NCBI GenBank assembly: GCA_039819665.1
Contig: JBCBRM010000002.1
Coordinates: 267,991-331,990, forward strand
DNA length: 64,000 nt
Source of the DNA: JAWPMV01 sp039819665
GTDB lineage: Bacteria; Bacteroidota; Bacteroidia; J057
Direction: 5' to 3'
Shown here: in pieces, positions 8,525 to 17,234 of the stretch
Numbering within the stretch: the first letter of the stretch is position 1
Layout of the letters: each line of letters opens with the position of its first letter
Notes under the pieces: model-generated
What the model saw: the letters and a program-made list of their open reading frames with translations, nothing else
What the model was told of the DNA's origin: nothing
Databases searched by the model: none
Translations under genes and position numbers: made by a program

Positions 8525-9808
8525 ATGAGGCGAAGATTTATACTCTATCTATCTGCCTTGCTCATTCTATTACCTGCTTCTGTTCTCGCCCAAACCCCTT
8601 TTTGGGATGTTTTCGACACCCAAAATACAGTACTGCCTTCCAATCAAATCAATTCTCTGAGTTATGACGCCAGTGGCGAACTCTGGGTAGCAACCACTCA
8701 AGGCCTTGCCAGGCGCAATGATAGCACCTGGGATCTGGGTCCAAGTTTAACAGGGATTGGATTGGACTCGGATTACATAAGTGAAGTCTCATTTTACGAT
8801 GGGGGCAACGCTTTATGGATTGGTACACAGCTTTATGGTTTATATCAACTGGACTCAGGCAATTGGATTCAACAGGGGCCTACTTTCAGTGGGACCAATG
8901 ACATTTTTTCTGATCCTGAGGACGGATCGATTTGGGTAGCAAGTGAAAGCGGACTCAGACATTTCGATGGAAATGCCTGGACCGTTTACAATGACAGTAC
9001 TTCCCGATTTCCAAGTGAGAAAGTAAAATCAGTGAAAAAAGATGCTTTTGGGCAAATCTGGGTAGGCACTCATCCCTTTGGCAATTATCCGGGTGGCTTA
9101 GCTTGGTTTGATGGAACCAATTGGTTCACAGTAAACCGCTCAGATGGATTGCCCAATTCATTTGTCAATGATTTTACCTTCGATTCTAGCGGAAATTTGT
9201 GGATTGCCAGCGATGGAGGGGTGTTTAAGCGCAGCATCAACAACAACTGGCAGACCTTTACTCCCAATAATTCTGCTTTACCCAATATCAAAGCCAATAC
9301 CATCACTATCGATAGTCAAGGCAATATTTGGGTAGGGACTGAAGGGGGAATAGGCGTAAATACCCCAAAAGGCTGGACAAATTTCCTGGCAACCAATTCT
9401 GGATTGCCTGATAATCGAGTCAGAGATATTATCATAGATCCTCTGGATGGTACTGCCTGGATCGCAACCGAAAATGGCGTAGCTCACTTTGACAAAGTCA
9501 TTGCTACTTCAACTTCCGCTGCTCCTTCTCTTGAAGAATTGGGACATAGACTAAAGGGGCCTTATCCAAATCCTGTGATTAATCAGGATATGATTTACGC
9601 GAGTCTCGAGCTTTCAACCGCAGAGGATCTGAGGATTGATTTGTATGATTGGCAGGGAAGAAAAATTTATTCCTGGATAAGCAAATCTTATTCGGCTGGC
9701 ATGCACAATTTTAAATTTCCTTTGTCAAATGAATTCGCAAAGGGCCTGTATCTCTTCTCAATCAAGGCTGGAGATGCACATACTATGAGGAAAATATTCC
9801 TCCAATAG
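8525..9808 (+). CDS. Secreted two-component-regulator-type propeller protein with T9SS tail
   Basis: 427 residues. A signal peptide (about 1-22, ending SVLAQ) is followed by some seven repeats of the Reg_prop type (LWVATTQGLARRN, IWVGTEGGIGVN, AWIATENGVAHFD), expected to fold as a beta-propeller. The C-terminal 80 residues (YPNPV, LYDWQGRKIY, KGLYLFSI, MRKIFLQ) form a type IX secretion sorting domain. The product is therefore probably exported and attached to the cell surface or released. No catalytic motif is visible, so it is likely a binding or scaffold protein. A strong terminator follows directly. Confidence 0.82.
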   Translation: MRRRFILYLSALLILLPASVLAQTPFWDVFDTQNTVLPSNQINSLSYDASGELWVATTQGLARRNDSTWDLGPSLTGIGLDSDYISEVSFYDGGNALWIGTQLYGLYQLDSGNWIQQGPTFSGTNDIFSDPEDGSIWVASESGLRHFDGNAWTVYNDSTSRFPSEKVKSVKKDAFGQIWVGTHPFGNYPGGLAWFDGTNWFTVNRSDGLPNSFVNDFTFDSSGNLWIASDGGVFKRSINNNWQTFTPNNSALPNIKANTITIDSQGNIWVGTEGGIGVNTPKGWTNFLATNSGLPDNRVRDIIIDPLDGTAWIATENGVAHFDKVIATSTSAAPSLEELGHRLKGPYPNPVINQDMIYASLELSTAEDLRIDLYDWQGRKIYSWISKSYSAGMHNFKFPLSNEFAKGLYLFSIKAGDAHTMRKIFLQ

Positions 9809-9827
9809 TCATAATAATTCAACTGTT

Positions 9828-9866
9828 AGGCCTCCTGATACAATTTTGTATTAGGGGGCTTTTTTC
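9828..9866 (+). terminator. Rho-independent terminator
   Basis: A 14-bp stem with a few G-U pairs (AGGCCTCCTGATAC pairing with GTATTAGGGGGCTT), a 6-base loop and then a T run. It lies 20 bp after the propeller gene stop and before moaD. Confidence 0.8.
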
Positions 9867-9908
9867 TTGGATAAAACTGCTAAATTTGAGGATAATAAAA
9901 TCGATAGG

Positions 9909-10151
9909 ATGAAAATAAATCTGGTGGCTTTTGGTATTACAAAGGATATATTGGGAGCAAGAGAAGTAGAATACAGCTGGGATGGGGCCCAAACAGTTGG
10001 TGGGTTATTGAAGGATTTGGGGGAAAAATATCCTCAACTTGTTGACTTATCTAGCCTGAAGGTAGCTGTGAATAATGAGTATGCTGATAGTGAGGTGGAA
10101 ATTACGGAGAAAGACGAAGTAGTATTAATCCCACCTGTTAGTGGAGGTTGA
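9909..10151 (+). CDS. moaD: Molybdopterin synthase small subunit MoaD
   Basis: 80 residues with a ubiquitin-like beta-grasp fold, ending in the required Gly-Gly (PPVSGG). The C-terminal glycine is thiocarboxylated and delivers sulfur to cyclic pyranopterin monophosphate in molybdopterin synthase. The frame extends back to a TTG at 9867 inside the terminator T run, so ATG 9909, preceded by GATAGG, is the real start. moaE begins 2 bp after the stop. Confidence 0.9.
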   Translation: MKINLVAFGITKDILGAREVEYSWDGAQTVGGLLKDLGEKYPQLVDLSSLKVAVNNEYADSEVEITEKDEVVLIPPVSGG

Positions 10152-10153
10152 GT

Positions 10154-10576
10154 ATGGAATTACCCCTGATACATATAAGTGAAGATCCACTTGAGTTGGA
10201 AAAGATTACCCGGTTGGTTACCGATGATGCTTGCGGTGCGATAGATATATTTGTCGGTACGGTCCGGGATCAAACCAAAGGTAAGCGGGTACTAAAGCTG
10301 GACTTTGAAGCCTATGAAAAAATGGCTTTATCTGAGATGGCTAAATTGGCTGAAGAAGCAGCTGAAAGATGGCCAGTAAAAAAAATGGCTATTCACCATC
10401 GAGTTGGATCTTTAGCTATAGGAGAAATAGCCGTTATCATCGCAGTTTCTACCCCGCATAGAAATGCTTCTTTCGAAGCCTGCAAATTTGTAATCGATAC
10501 GTTAAAGCAAACCGTCCCAATCTGGAAGAAAGAGATTTTTGAGGATGGGGAAGTTTGGGTTGCTGCCCATCCTTAA
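10154..10576 (+). CDS. moaE: Molybdopterin synthase large subunit MoaE
   Basis: 140 residues. Family blocks are clear: CGAIDIFVGTVRD, LDFEAYEKMA, IHHRVGSLAIGEIAVIIAVSTPHR and the active-site lysine region (VPIWKKEIFEDGEVW). It pairs with MoaD to convert cyclic pyranopterin monophosphate to molybdopterin. ATG 10154 is chosen over a TTG at 10148 that would overlap moaD. The 3' end shares TTAA with the converging acetyltransferase stop. Confidence 0.92.
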   Translation: MELPLIHISEDPLELEKITRLVTDDACGAIDIFVGTVRDQTKGKRVLKLDFEAYEKMALSEMAKLAEEAAERWPVKKMAIHHRVGSLAIGEIAVIIAVSTPHRNASFEACKFVIDTLKQTVPIWKKEIFEDGEVWVAAHP

Positions 10577-11040
10577 TCAATGATTTGTTCGAAAAAGCGG
10601 ATGCCAGGAGTGGGATTCTCATTATACCTCTCTATTTCATAAAATCCCATATTGGCATATAATCGGTGAGCCGCTTTCATACGAGGATGAGTATCTAATC
10701 TCATTCGGTTATATCCCATCCTTTTCGCCTCTGCCAGTAATATTTCAACCAATTTCCTCCCAATCCCTTTTTTTCTGAAATCATCCAGCACATACATCCG
10801 TTTCATTTCACAAATTCCTTCTTCTATCTTTTGGTAAGCAATCATGCCTGCTGCCTTTCCATTTTCTTCTGCCAGAAACAAGGCTCCATCCGGCGGGCCA
10901 TATTTTCCGGGTAATTCATCCAATTCTTTTTGAAAATCTCCAAGTGCTGCATCGTGATTTCTCCACATTCCATAGCTGATAAATAAGCCTCGGATTGCCT
11001 CCAGCTCCTCTTTCGTTTTAACAGAAATGAATCGTGTCAT
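10573..11040 (-). CDS. GNAT family N-acetyltransferase
   Basis: 155 residues. The acetyl-CoA-binding motif A is visible as VLDDFRKKGIGRKLVEILL (R/Q-x-x-G-x-G/A pattern), followed by AHRLYANMGFYEIERY, the standard GNAT motif B. The substrate cannot be predicted. It overlaps the upstream DoxX gene by 4 bp (ATGA), so the two are cotranscribed. Confidence 0.85.
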   Translation of the reverse strand: MTRFISVKTKEELEAIRGLFISYGMWRNHDAALGDFQKELDELPGKYGPPDGALFLAEENGKAAGMIAYQKIEEGICEMKRMYVLDDFRKKGIGRKLVEILLAEAKRMGYNRMRLDTHPRMKAAHRLYANMGFYEIERYNENPTPGIRFFEQIID

Positions 11041-11450
11041 GCACTAGTGAAATCAGAAAAGAGGATTATTGCTATCAAGACAAAGGAAGCATAGGAAATC
11101 AAGGTTGCCGCTCCTTCATAATCTTTGGCTACTCTTTGCCCAAAGAAGAGCATAACCAGACTTAAGCCAGCCAGTTGTGCCCCGACCATGGCAAAATCAG
11201 TAGAGCCATCTACAATTAGCATGACCAATCCAACACCCGAAACGATGCCTGTAAGAAGCTCAAGGAAAGTGATAATTCCTAGATTTGCCGGGACCATATT
11301 TTTGAGAGGACTGTTCTTGAAGTGGTCCTGTAACCAAGTGAGATTCCCTTTCCAATCAACTATTTTATCTATGCCTGATTGCAGAAAAAGAATGGCTAGA
11401 AATGCAGCTGCGATCATCCTTGCGGAAGGTATAGCTTGTAGTAATTCCAT
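11037..11450 (-). CDS. DoxX-like integral membrane protein
   Basis: 137 residues with about four transmembrane helices (approx. 10-26, 58-80, 86-105, 115-133). The opening helix with FLQSGIDKIVDW and the spacing of helices match the DoxX/DoxD-like superfamily, whose bacterial members are mostly uncharacterised and sometimes linked to redox stress. It is translationally coupled to the acetyltransferase downstream. Confidence 0.65.
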   Translation of the reverse strand: MELLQAIPSARMIAAAFLAILFLQSGIDKIVDWKGNLTWLQDHFKNSPLKNMVPANLGIITFLELLTGIVSGVGLVMLIVDGSTDFAMVGAQLAGLSLVMLFFGQRVAKDYEGAATLISYASFVLIAIILFSDFTSA

Positions 11451-11479
11451 GTAAATATCCTTTTATTCTTGGCTCGAAA

Positions 11480-12622
11480 TTAGCCAGAAATGATTTCATA
11501 ATCTATTTCTTCCTGCTGGGAAGTCGCATTTTTCTTTTTCCAGCTAAACAGAAAGCGGATGAAGAAGAAGGAAAATAAAATGCTCAAAATGGTAAGAATG
11601 ATTAATGCAGCCGTGCTCAGAATAGGGTAAGAGAGAATTTTGAATGCTTGCTGAGAAACAAAAGCCTGATTCTCCTGGTCTTCAAGTTCTTTACTATACA
11701 GGAAGACCGGGACAGAAAAATCAAAGTCAGCCAGGGCTTCCAGCCAACCATTAGCCGCGATACTCTCCAGACTCGATATATGAATCTCTTGACATACATC
11801 GTGAGCAAGTCGTAAATCCCGAGAAAGACTTTCCCAATCCAGGGCTTCTTGAGTCATGAGACCCTGAAAAGATTCGTTAGAGGTGGTTCCCAGACCTACT
11901 CTGTGAGCCCTTGCTCCGTAGTCCAGAATACTGGCAGGGTATACGTAAGGAGAATTTGTATGACAAAGTGGGATGATTCTATCTGTCTCTACGTTAAGAA
12001 TTTGTCCCATATATTGAAGCGCTTTCGCTTCTGCAGGATTTTCATCCATACTAAAGGGCAGTACATAACTTTCAAGGACATATCCGTCTTTATGTACCGC
12101 ACTTTTAAATTCCTGGAAAAGGGGCAATGCAAATTCCAGCTGTTCTTGCTCAAAAAGATTCAGGTAGGCGTTCCATGCACTCAGCATAGGTTGTTCAGCC
12201 CACTTTTGCAATTCCTCAGGAGGAGGCCTTAGGTCAATGCCAATCCCCGCCCATTGAAGCCCATGGCTATCAGACCAGTTTTTAAAACTTTGATACCGCT
12301 TAAGGAGACTAGAAGCATTGTCAATCCGAAAAGTAAATGACTGGGCTTTTGGAGCCCTGATCCATGCATAAACTGGAACCCCAGCTTCATTTAGCATCTG
12401 GATGTTTTCTGCTCTTTCTTCCGAAAAATCATCTATTCCAATCCTAAGTTCAGCTCCCATTTCCAATAGGATATCTTTAATCTGAGGCCGGGAAATCAGG
12501 GCTTGAAAGCTGGCAGGATCAGAATCTGAAAAGAAGGAAAGCAAGGGGCGTGCGATCACACCTTGCTTTCCGAATAAAAACAATGAAATAAAAAATAATA
12601 TGAATAAGCGCTTAAGGCTCAT
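11480..12622 (-). CDS. Periplasmic protein of unknown function with C-terminal anchor
   Basis: 380 residues. It has a signal peptide (about 1-24), a soluble region of alternating strands and helices (25-330) and a C-terminal transmembrane helix (about 333-360) followed by a basic cytoplasmic tail (SWKKKN). The soluble part contains LRIGIDDF, VPVYAWIRAP and LQWAGIGIDLRPPPEEL, which resembles a TIM-barrel with acidic residues at strand ends, as in glycoside hydrolase-like proteins, but I cannot name a family. Its start overlaps the thiolase stop (TAATG), implying translational coupling. Confidence 0.6.
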   Translation of the reverse strand: MSLKRLFILFFISLFLFGKQGVIARPLLSFFSDSDPASFQALISRPQIKDILLEMGAELRIGIDDFSEERAENIQMLNEAGVPVYAWIRAPKAQSFTFRIDNASSLLKRYQSFKNWSDSHGLQWAGIGIDLRPPPEELQKWAEQPMLSAWNAYLNLFEQEQLEFALPLFQEFKSAVHKDGYVLESYVLPFSMDENPAEAKALQYMGQILNVETDRIIPLCHTNSPYVYPASILDYGARAHRVGLGTTSNESFQGLMTQEALDWESLSRDLRLAHDVCQEIHISSLESIAANGWLEALADFDFSVPVFLYSKELEDQENQAFVSQQAFKILSYPILSTAALIILTILSILFSFFFIRFLFSWKKKNATSQQEEIDYEIISG

Positions 12623-13800
12623 TATGCTTTTTCGAGTACAATGGAAGAGGCTCCCCCTCCTCCGTTACAAATTGCGGCACATCCAATGCTGGCATCGTTT
12701 TGTTGCAATACTCCATTGAGAGTAGTTACAATGCGTGCACCGGAAGCTCCAAGTGGATGTCCCAATGAAACAGCTCCTCCGTGAATATTAACTTTTTCTC
12801 TGTCAACGTCCAATACTTTATTGAAGGCTAATGTAACAACCGAAAAAGCTTCATTAACTTCAAAATAATCAACATCTTTCAAGCTCATTCCAGCCATTTT
12901 CAATGCCTTGGGAGCTGCTAATGTAGGTGCTGTTGTAAACCAAGCGGGTTCCTGAGCTGCATCTGCAAAAGATACAATTCTTGCTAAAGGTTTTAATCCC
13001 AATTCCTTCATCTTTTTCTCGCTCACCAATACTAATGCGCTAGCACCGTCATTTATGGTTGAAGCATTAGCTGCTGTTACAGTTCCGTCTTTGGTGAAGG
13101 CTGGACGAAGGGCAGGAATTTTGTCGAAACGAACCTTTTTATATTCCTCATCTTCAATAATCTCGAGGGGATCTCCTTTTCTTTGAGGAACCATAACTGG
13201 CACCAATTCTCCGGTAAACTTTCCGCTTTCGGTAGCATCCGCCGATCTTTCATAAGAAGAAATCGCAAATGCATCCTGCTCCTCACGCGTGATACTATAT
13301 TTTTCGGCGGTTCTATCGGCATAGATACCCATTGGGTGTTGATCGTAAGGATCCATGAGGCCGTCTTTCGCCAAACCATCAATCAAACTAGCATCTCCAT
13401 ACTTATAACCAAATCGAGCCTTTGGTACATAATAGGGAACCATAGACATATTTTCCATTCCGCCAGCTACAATGATATCTGCCCCTCCTAATTTGATACT
13501 TTGGGCAGCCAGCATAATTGACTTTGCACCGGAAGAACAAACCTTGTTTACGGTAGTACAGGGCACTTCATATCCGATCCCTGCTGCTAGAGCCGCCTGG
13601 CGGGCGGGTGCCTGCCCAAGATTTGCGGAGCATACATTACCCATGAAAACTTCTTCCACCTGGGAAGCATTAACCTGAGCTTTTTTCAAAGCTCCTTTTA
13701 TCGCTGCGGATCCAAGTTTTGTGGCATCAACATTGGCAAACATGCCACCAAAACTTCCTATGGGAGTTCTGACCGCAGAGACGATATAAACTTCATTCAT
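12622..13800 (-). CDS. Acetyl-CoA C-acetyltransferase (thiolase)
   Basis: 392 residues, the normal length for a biosynthetic-type thiolase. The nucleophilic Cys88 is in NKVCSSGAKS, the His in GHPLGASGARI (about 348) and the second Cys in CNGGGGAS (about 378). It condenses two acetyl-CoA to acetoacetyl-CoA or runs in reverse in fatty acid or ketone breakdown. Nearby acyl-CoA-type genes include the KAS III-like gene upstream. The stop overlaps the start of the unknown periplasmic protein gene. Confidence 0.92.
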   Translation of the reverse strand: MNEVYIVSAVRTPIGSFGGMFANVDATKLGSAAIKGALKKAQVNASQVEEVFMGNVCSANLGQAPARQAALAAGIGYEVPCTTVNKVCSSGAKSIMLAAQSIKLGGADIIVAGGMENMSMVPYYVPKARFGYKYGDASLIDGLAKDGLMDPYDQHPMGIYADRTAEKYSITREEQDAFAISSYERSADATESGKFTGELVPVMVPQRKGDPLEIIEDEEYKKVRFDKIPALRPAFTKDGTVTAANASTINDGASALVLVSEKKMKELGLKPLARIVSFADAAQEPAWFTTAPTLAAPKALKMAGMSLKDVDYFEVNEAFSVVTLAFNKVLDVDREKVNIHGGAVSLGHPLGASGARIVTTLNGVLQQNDASIGCAAICNGGGGASSIVLEKA

Positions 13801-13853
13801 ATATATTGTTGCTTAAAATATTCAGCTCTGCAAATTACGCTTAATTCTGCAAT

Positions 13854-14843
13854 TCAAAAACGAAAAGCTACGCTTCCAAAACTTAATCCAGAACCAGATC
13901 CAATCATCATAACCAGGTCATTTTTCTTGATTTTGCCTTTCTCCATAGCCGAATTAAATGTGATAGGAATACAGGCAGAACCCGTATACGCATAATATTC
14001 CATAGAAGTGTGCGCGCGATCGTGTGGCACCTTGAGATTGTCAAGGGTTTGCCTAATGCTATTGATGTTGATTTGTGTGAGTATGTAGTGGTCAACTTCA
14101 ATAGGGCTGAAATCAAATCTCTTTCCCAGATTTCTAGCCATAGTTGTCCAGACCTGGGGGTTGAGTTCTGGAGGAAAGCGATAATTGATTTTCAATTTAT
14201 CCTCTCCATTATGAATATTTTCAGCGGTAATAGGATGTTTGGTTCCTCCTCCATAAATACCCATGCCATCGTAATACTGGCCGAGTGTAATGAGTTCACT
14301 TCCTAAATATCCTCTTTTACTTTTTTCTTCAGAACCCAAAATTATGGCTCCCGCACCATCTGCAAAGAGGGTGACTGTTTTCTTATTTCCTTTATCCAGA
14401 TATTTGGAAATCGCATAAGCACCTACAACCATAACATGCTTATAGCGATCATCCGTCATGATATATTTGGCTGCTACATCCAGACCCGTTATAAAACCTG
14501 CACAGGCAGCATTGAGGTCAAAGGTACCTGCATGCCCGGCTTGTAATCGATATTGAAGCACGGAAGCAGTTGAGGGAGTAAGGTATTCAGGTGTATCAGT
14601 TGCAACGATAATCAGGTCAAGGTCTTTAGCCTCCAAACCTGCCCTGTCTAGCGCCTGTTTTGCCGCATGCAGGCAAAGGTCAATGGTGGACTCGTCCTCT
14701 GCACACCATCTTCTTTCCTTGATCTGTAAATTACCACAAAGCCAGGTGCTGACATCCTCCCCAAGGCTTTCATCAAAATAGCTATTGGGAAGGACCCTCG
14801 AAGGGACATAGGCTCCTGACGATCTGATCACCGCGTTTCGCAT
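13854..14843 (-). CDS. KAS III-like (FabH superfamily) enzyme with altered active site
   Basis: 329 residues with the thiolase/ketosynthase III fold. The nucleophile Cys114 is in NAACAGFITG. The other two FabH triad positions appear changed: the HQAN His aligns to Thr256 (LTQIN), and the NTSAAS Asn aligns to Tyr286 (YTGSACIP). The C-terminal glycine-rich GSGSGLSFGS is kept. Such a site should still accept an acyl group on Cys, but the decarboxylating His/Asn pair of true FabH is missing. It may be an acyltransferase or condense a non-malonyl substrate; that is inference. Similar proteins occur across Bacteroidota as 3-oxoacyl-ACP synthase III family. Confidence 0.8.
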   Translation of the reverse strand: MRNAVIRSSGAYVPSRVLPNSYFDESLGEDVSTWLCGNLQIKERRWCAEDESTIDLCLHAAKQALDRAGLEAKDLDLIIVATDTPEYLTPSTASVLQYRLQAGHAGTFDLNAACAGFITGLDVAAKYIMTDDRYKHVMVVGAYAISKYLDKGNKKTVTLFADGAGAIILGSEEKSKRGYLGSELITLGQYYDGMGIYGGGTKHPITAENIHNGEDKLKINYRFPPELNPQVWTTMARNLGKRFDFSPIEVDHYILTQININSIRQTLDNLKVPHDRAHTSMEYYAYTGSACIPITFNSAMEKGKIKKNDLVMMIGSGSGLSFGSVAFRF

Positions 14844-14991
14844 GAATACCGCTTTGTCATTCCTAAAAATACCCCGAAGAGCGATATGCTCATCGAGTAT
14901 CTAAAATACAAAAATTATATAAACCTGAAATGTAACAGGAATGACTATTTTTTGAGGAATTTTTCTGGAAGTAATCGTCAGAGACGTTTAT

Positions 14992-15729
14992 TTAAATTTC
15001 TCCTTCTTGAGAAAGAGCTTCCTGCCAACTTTGTCCGAAGTTGATCATGCGAAGAGTTGCAACAGAAAGTTTATTTTCCAGGTTGCCAAACTTTAGTCGG
15101 TAATCCTTCATACTTCTGTTTATTACCTCTAGGGCTTCCTCTCTTCCATAAACATCAGTAATCTCGCATTTCTTCTCATCTGCCCCAGGCATTTGTTTAT
15201 AGGTTAGGAAATAATGCTCCAATCTACGGACAATCGAACTTGGGCAATCCAGGATATCCTTCCATTCTTCATACACTTCATCTCCTTTCAATATGGCAAT
15301 AATTTTATCATCAGCTTCCCCTCCGTCTATCATTCTAAATCCTCCGATCGGAATAGCTGGAACCAGTATGTCGCCATGTGTGATGTCTCTCTCTGTCAAG
15401 ACACATATATCCAGGGGATCTTCATCACCTACAATGTTTTTCCTCCCGCTCTTTTTCATACAATATTCTGCCACTTCTTCTCCGCAATACGTCTGGGGTA
15501 TGAATCCGTATAAAGCGGGAACAATATTGGAGAATTTTTGGGGCCTATCTACTTTCAAATAACCAGTGGCCTTATCAACTTCATACTTTACGGTATCCGT
15601 AGGTACAACTTCTATGAAGGAGGTAACAAGTTCTGGAGCACCAGGGCCAATCTGAACCCCATGCCAGGGATGAGATTTATAGCGCAAGCCAATCAATTCC
15701 CAAATTCTCGTCAATGAATTGTGTCCCAT
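14992..15729 (-). CDS. ppa: Inorganic pyrophosphatase, family I
   Basis: 245 residues. The signature GDEDPLDICVL provides the metal-binding aspartates. Other family blocks are KYEVDKATGYLKVDR and YGFIPQTYC. It hydrolyses pyrophosphate to drive biosynthetic reactions. It is longer than the roughly 175-residue proteobacterial enzymes, having an extra N-terminal segment (SLTRIWELIGLRYKSHPWHG). It is transcribed away from the DUF1015 gene across a 219-bp gap. Confidence 0.92.
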   Translation of the reverse strand: MGHNSLTRIWELIGLRYKSHPWHGVQIGPGAPELVTSFIEVVPTDTVKYEVDKATGYLKVDRPQKFSNIVPALYGFIPQTYCGEEVAEYCMKKSGRKNIVGDEDPLDICVLTERDITHGDILVPAIPIGGFRMIDGGEADDKIIAILKGDEVYEEWKDILDCPSSIVRRLEHYFLTYKQMPGADEKKCEITDVYGREEALEVINRSMKDYRLKFGNLENKLSVATLRMINFGQSWQEALSQEGEI

Positions 15730-15948
15730 TTTTTCTGTCTTTTGTTAATGCTATCTACGTTAAAAAATTCTTATTTTCTATTCGAAATCAGATCAGTTTA
15801 GACCTGTATTTCCTATACATAATACATGCCTAATTATGATTTGGTTTGTTTTTTTCTGCCTAAAAAAGCTATTTCGCGGGCAGAAGGGATCCTCCCAGTG
15901 AAAATCTTAAGCACCCGAGATTCGTTTTCCTAAAAAAACGTTAAAAAT

Positions 15949-17193
15949 ATGGCAATTATTAAAGCATTTGCTGGATTTCGTCCGAAAGCTGAGAAAGCCA
16001 AAGATGTGGCATCCAGACCTTATGATGTTCTCAATTCTCAAGAGGCCAGAGATGAAGTTAAAGGAAATCCGGATTCCTTTCTCTATGTGGTAAAACCGGA
16101 AATTGATTTACCCGAAGATATCAATCCTTACGATGACAAGGTTTATGAAAAAGGGAGAGATAATTTTAGTCGGCTGGTAGAATCTGGAGCGTTCTTTCAG
16201 GACGAACAAGAATGCCTCTATATATACAGACAAGAAATGGACGGGAAGTTTCAATCTGGTATACTGGCTGCTGCTGCTGTATCGGATTATCTGGATGGAG
16301 TTATCAAGAAACATGAGTTAACCCGACCGGTAAAAGAAGAGGATAGGAAAAAGCACGTACGGGTTTCAGGTATGAATGCAGAACCTGTTTTTTTTGCCTA
16401 CCCGGCTGTAAAAGAATTAGATGATTTGGTTGCTGAGATCCAAAAAAATGAGCCAGCATACGATTTTGTCGCAAATGATGGATTTGGCCACACTTTGTGG
16501 GTGGTTAATGATCCTGCCCAAATAAATGAAATCATAAAACTCTTTGAAGAAAAGGTTCCTTATACCTATGTGGCTGACGGGCATCATCGTACTGCTGCTG
16601 CTGCTTTAGTAGGAGCAGATCTTCAAGCTGAAAATTCTCAACATACTGGAAAAGAAGCCTACAACTTCTTTATGGCAGTCCATTTTCCAGATGATCAATT
16701 GACAATCATTGATTACAATCGAGTCGTAAAGGATTTAAATGGACTTGATGAAGCTGAATTCATAGAGAGAATAAAAGAACACTTTGATCTTAAAGAGGAG
16801 GGGGCTGCATATAAACCTGATCAACTACATGAATTAAGTATGTATCTGGGTAAGAAATGGTATTCTTTGAGGGCGCATTCAGATACCTATGATAACAGTG
16901 ACCCGATTGGCGTTTTGGATGTAACCATTTTATCCAAATATATTCTTGAACCAATTCTTGGCATCAAAGATCTGCGAAGGGATAAACGAATAGACTTTGT
17001 GGGAGGAATTCGAGGATTAGGGGAGTTGGAGAGAAGAGTGGATAATGGTGAAATGCAGGCAGCATTTGCCTTGTATCCCGTTTCTATGCAGCAGCTCATA
17101 GATATAGCCGATTCAGGAAACATCATGCCGCCAAAGACTACCTGGTTTGAACCCAAGCTCAGGAGTGGATTGGTGGTTCATAAATTTCTTTAA
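15949..17193 (+). CDS. DUF1015 family protein
   Basis: 414 residues, full length for the family. Typical blocks are FRPKAEKAKDVASRPYDVL at the N-terminus, and the YVADGHHRTAAA motif near 206, which resembles a ParB/Srx-like nucleotide site. Family members are cytoplasmic and of uncertain function. In many genomes they lie near serine biosynthesis genes, which are not seen here. A strong bidirectional hairpin follows 7 bp after the stop. Confidence 0.88.
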   Translation: MAIIKAFAGFRPKAEKAKDVASRPYDVLNSQEARDEVKGNPDSFLYVVKPEIDLPEDINPYDDKVYEKGRDNFSRLVESGAFFQDEQECLYIYRQEMDGKFQSGILAAAAVSDYLDGVIKKHELTRPVKEEDRKKHVRVSGMNAEPVFFAYPAVKELDDLVAEIQKNEPAYDFVANDGFGHTLWVVNDPAQINEIIKLFEEKVPYTYVADGHHRTAAAALVGADLQAENSQHTGKEAYNFFMAVHFPDDQLTIIDYNRVVKDLNGLDEAEFIERIKEHFDLKEEGAAYKPDQLHELSMYLGKKWYSLRAHSDTYDNSDPIGVLDVTILSKYILEPILGIKDLRRDKRIDFVGGIRGLGELERRVDNGEMQAAFALYPVSMQQLIDIADSGNIMPPKTTWFEPKLRSGLVVHKFL

Positions 17194-17200
17194 AAAACAT

Positions 17201-17229
17201 AAAGGCATCACAAAGATAGTGATGCCTTT
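17201..17229. terminator. Bidirectional terminator hairpin
   Basis: A perfect 11-bp stem (AAAGGCATCAC/GTGATGCCTTT) around a 7-base loop, placed between the converging DUF1015 and oxygenase genes. It has A/T flanks on both sides. Confidence 0.75.
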
Positions 17230-17234
17230 ACTGT

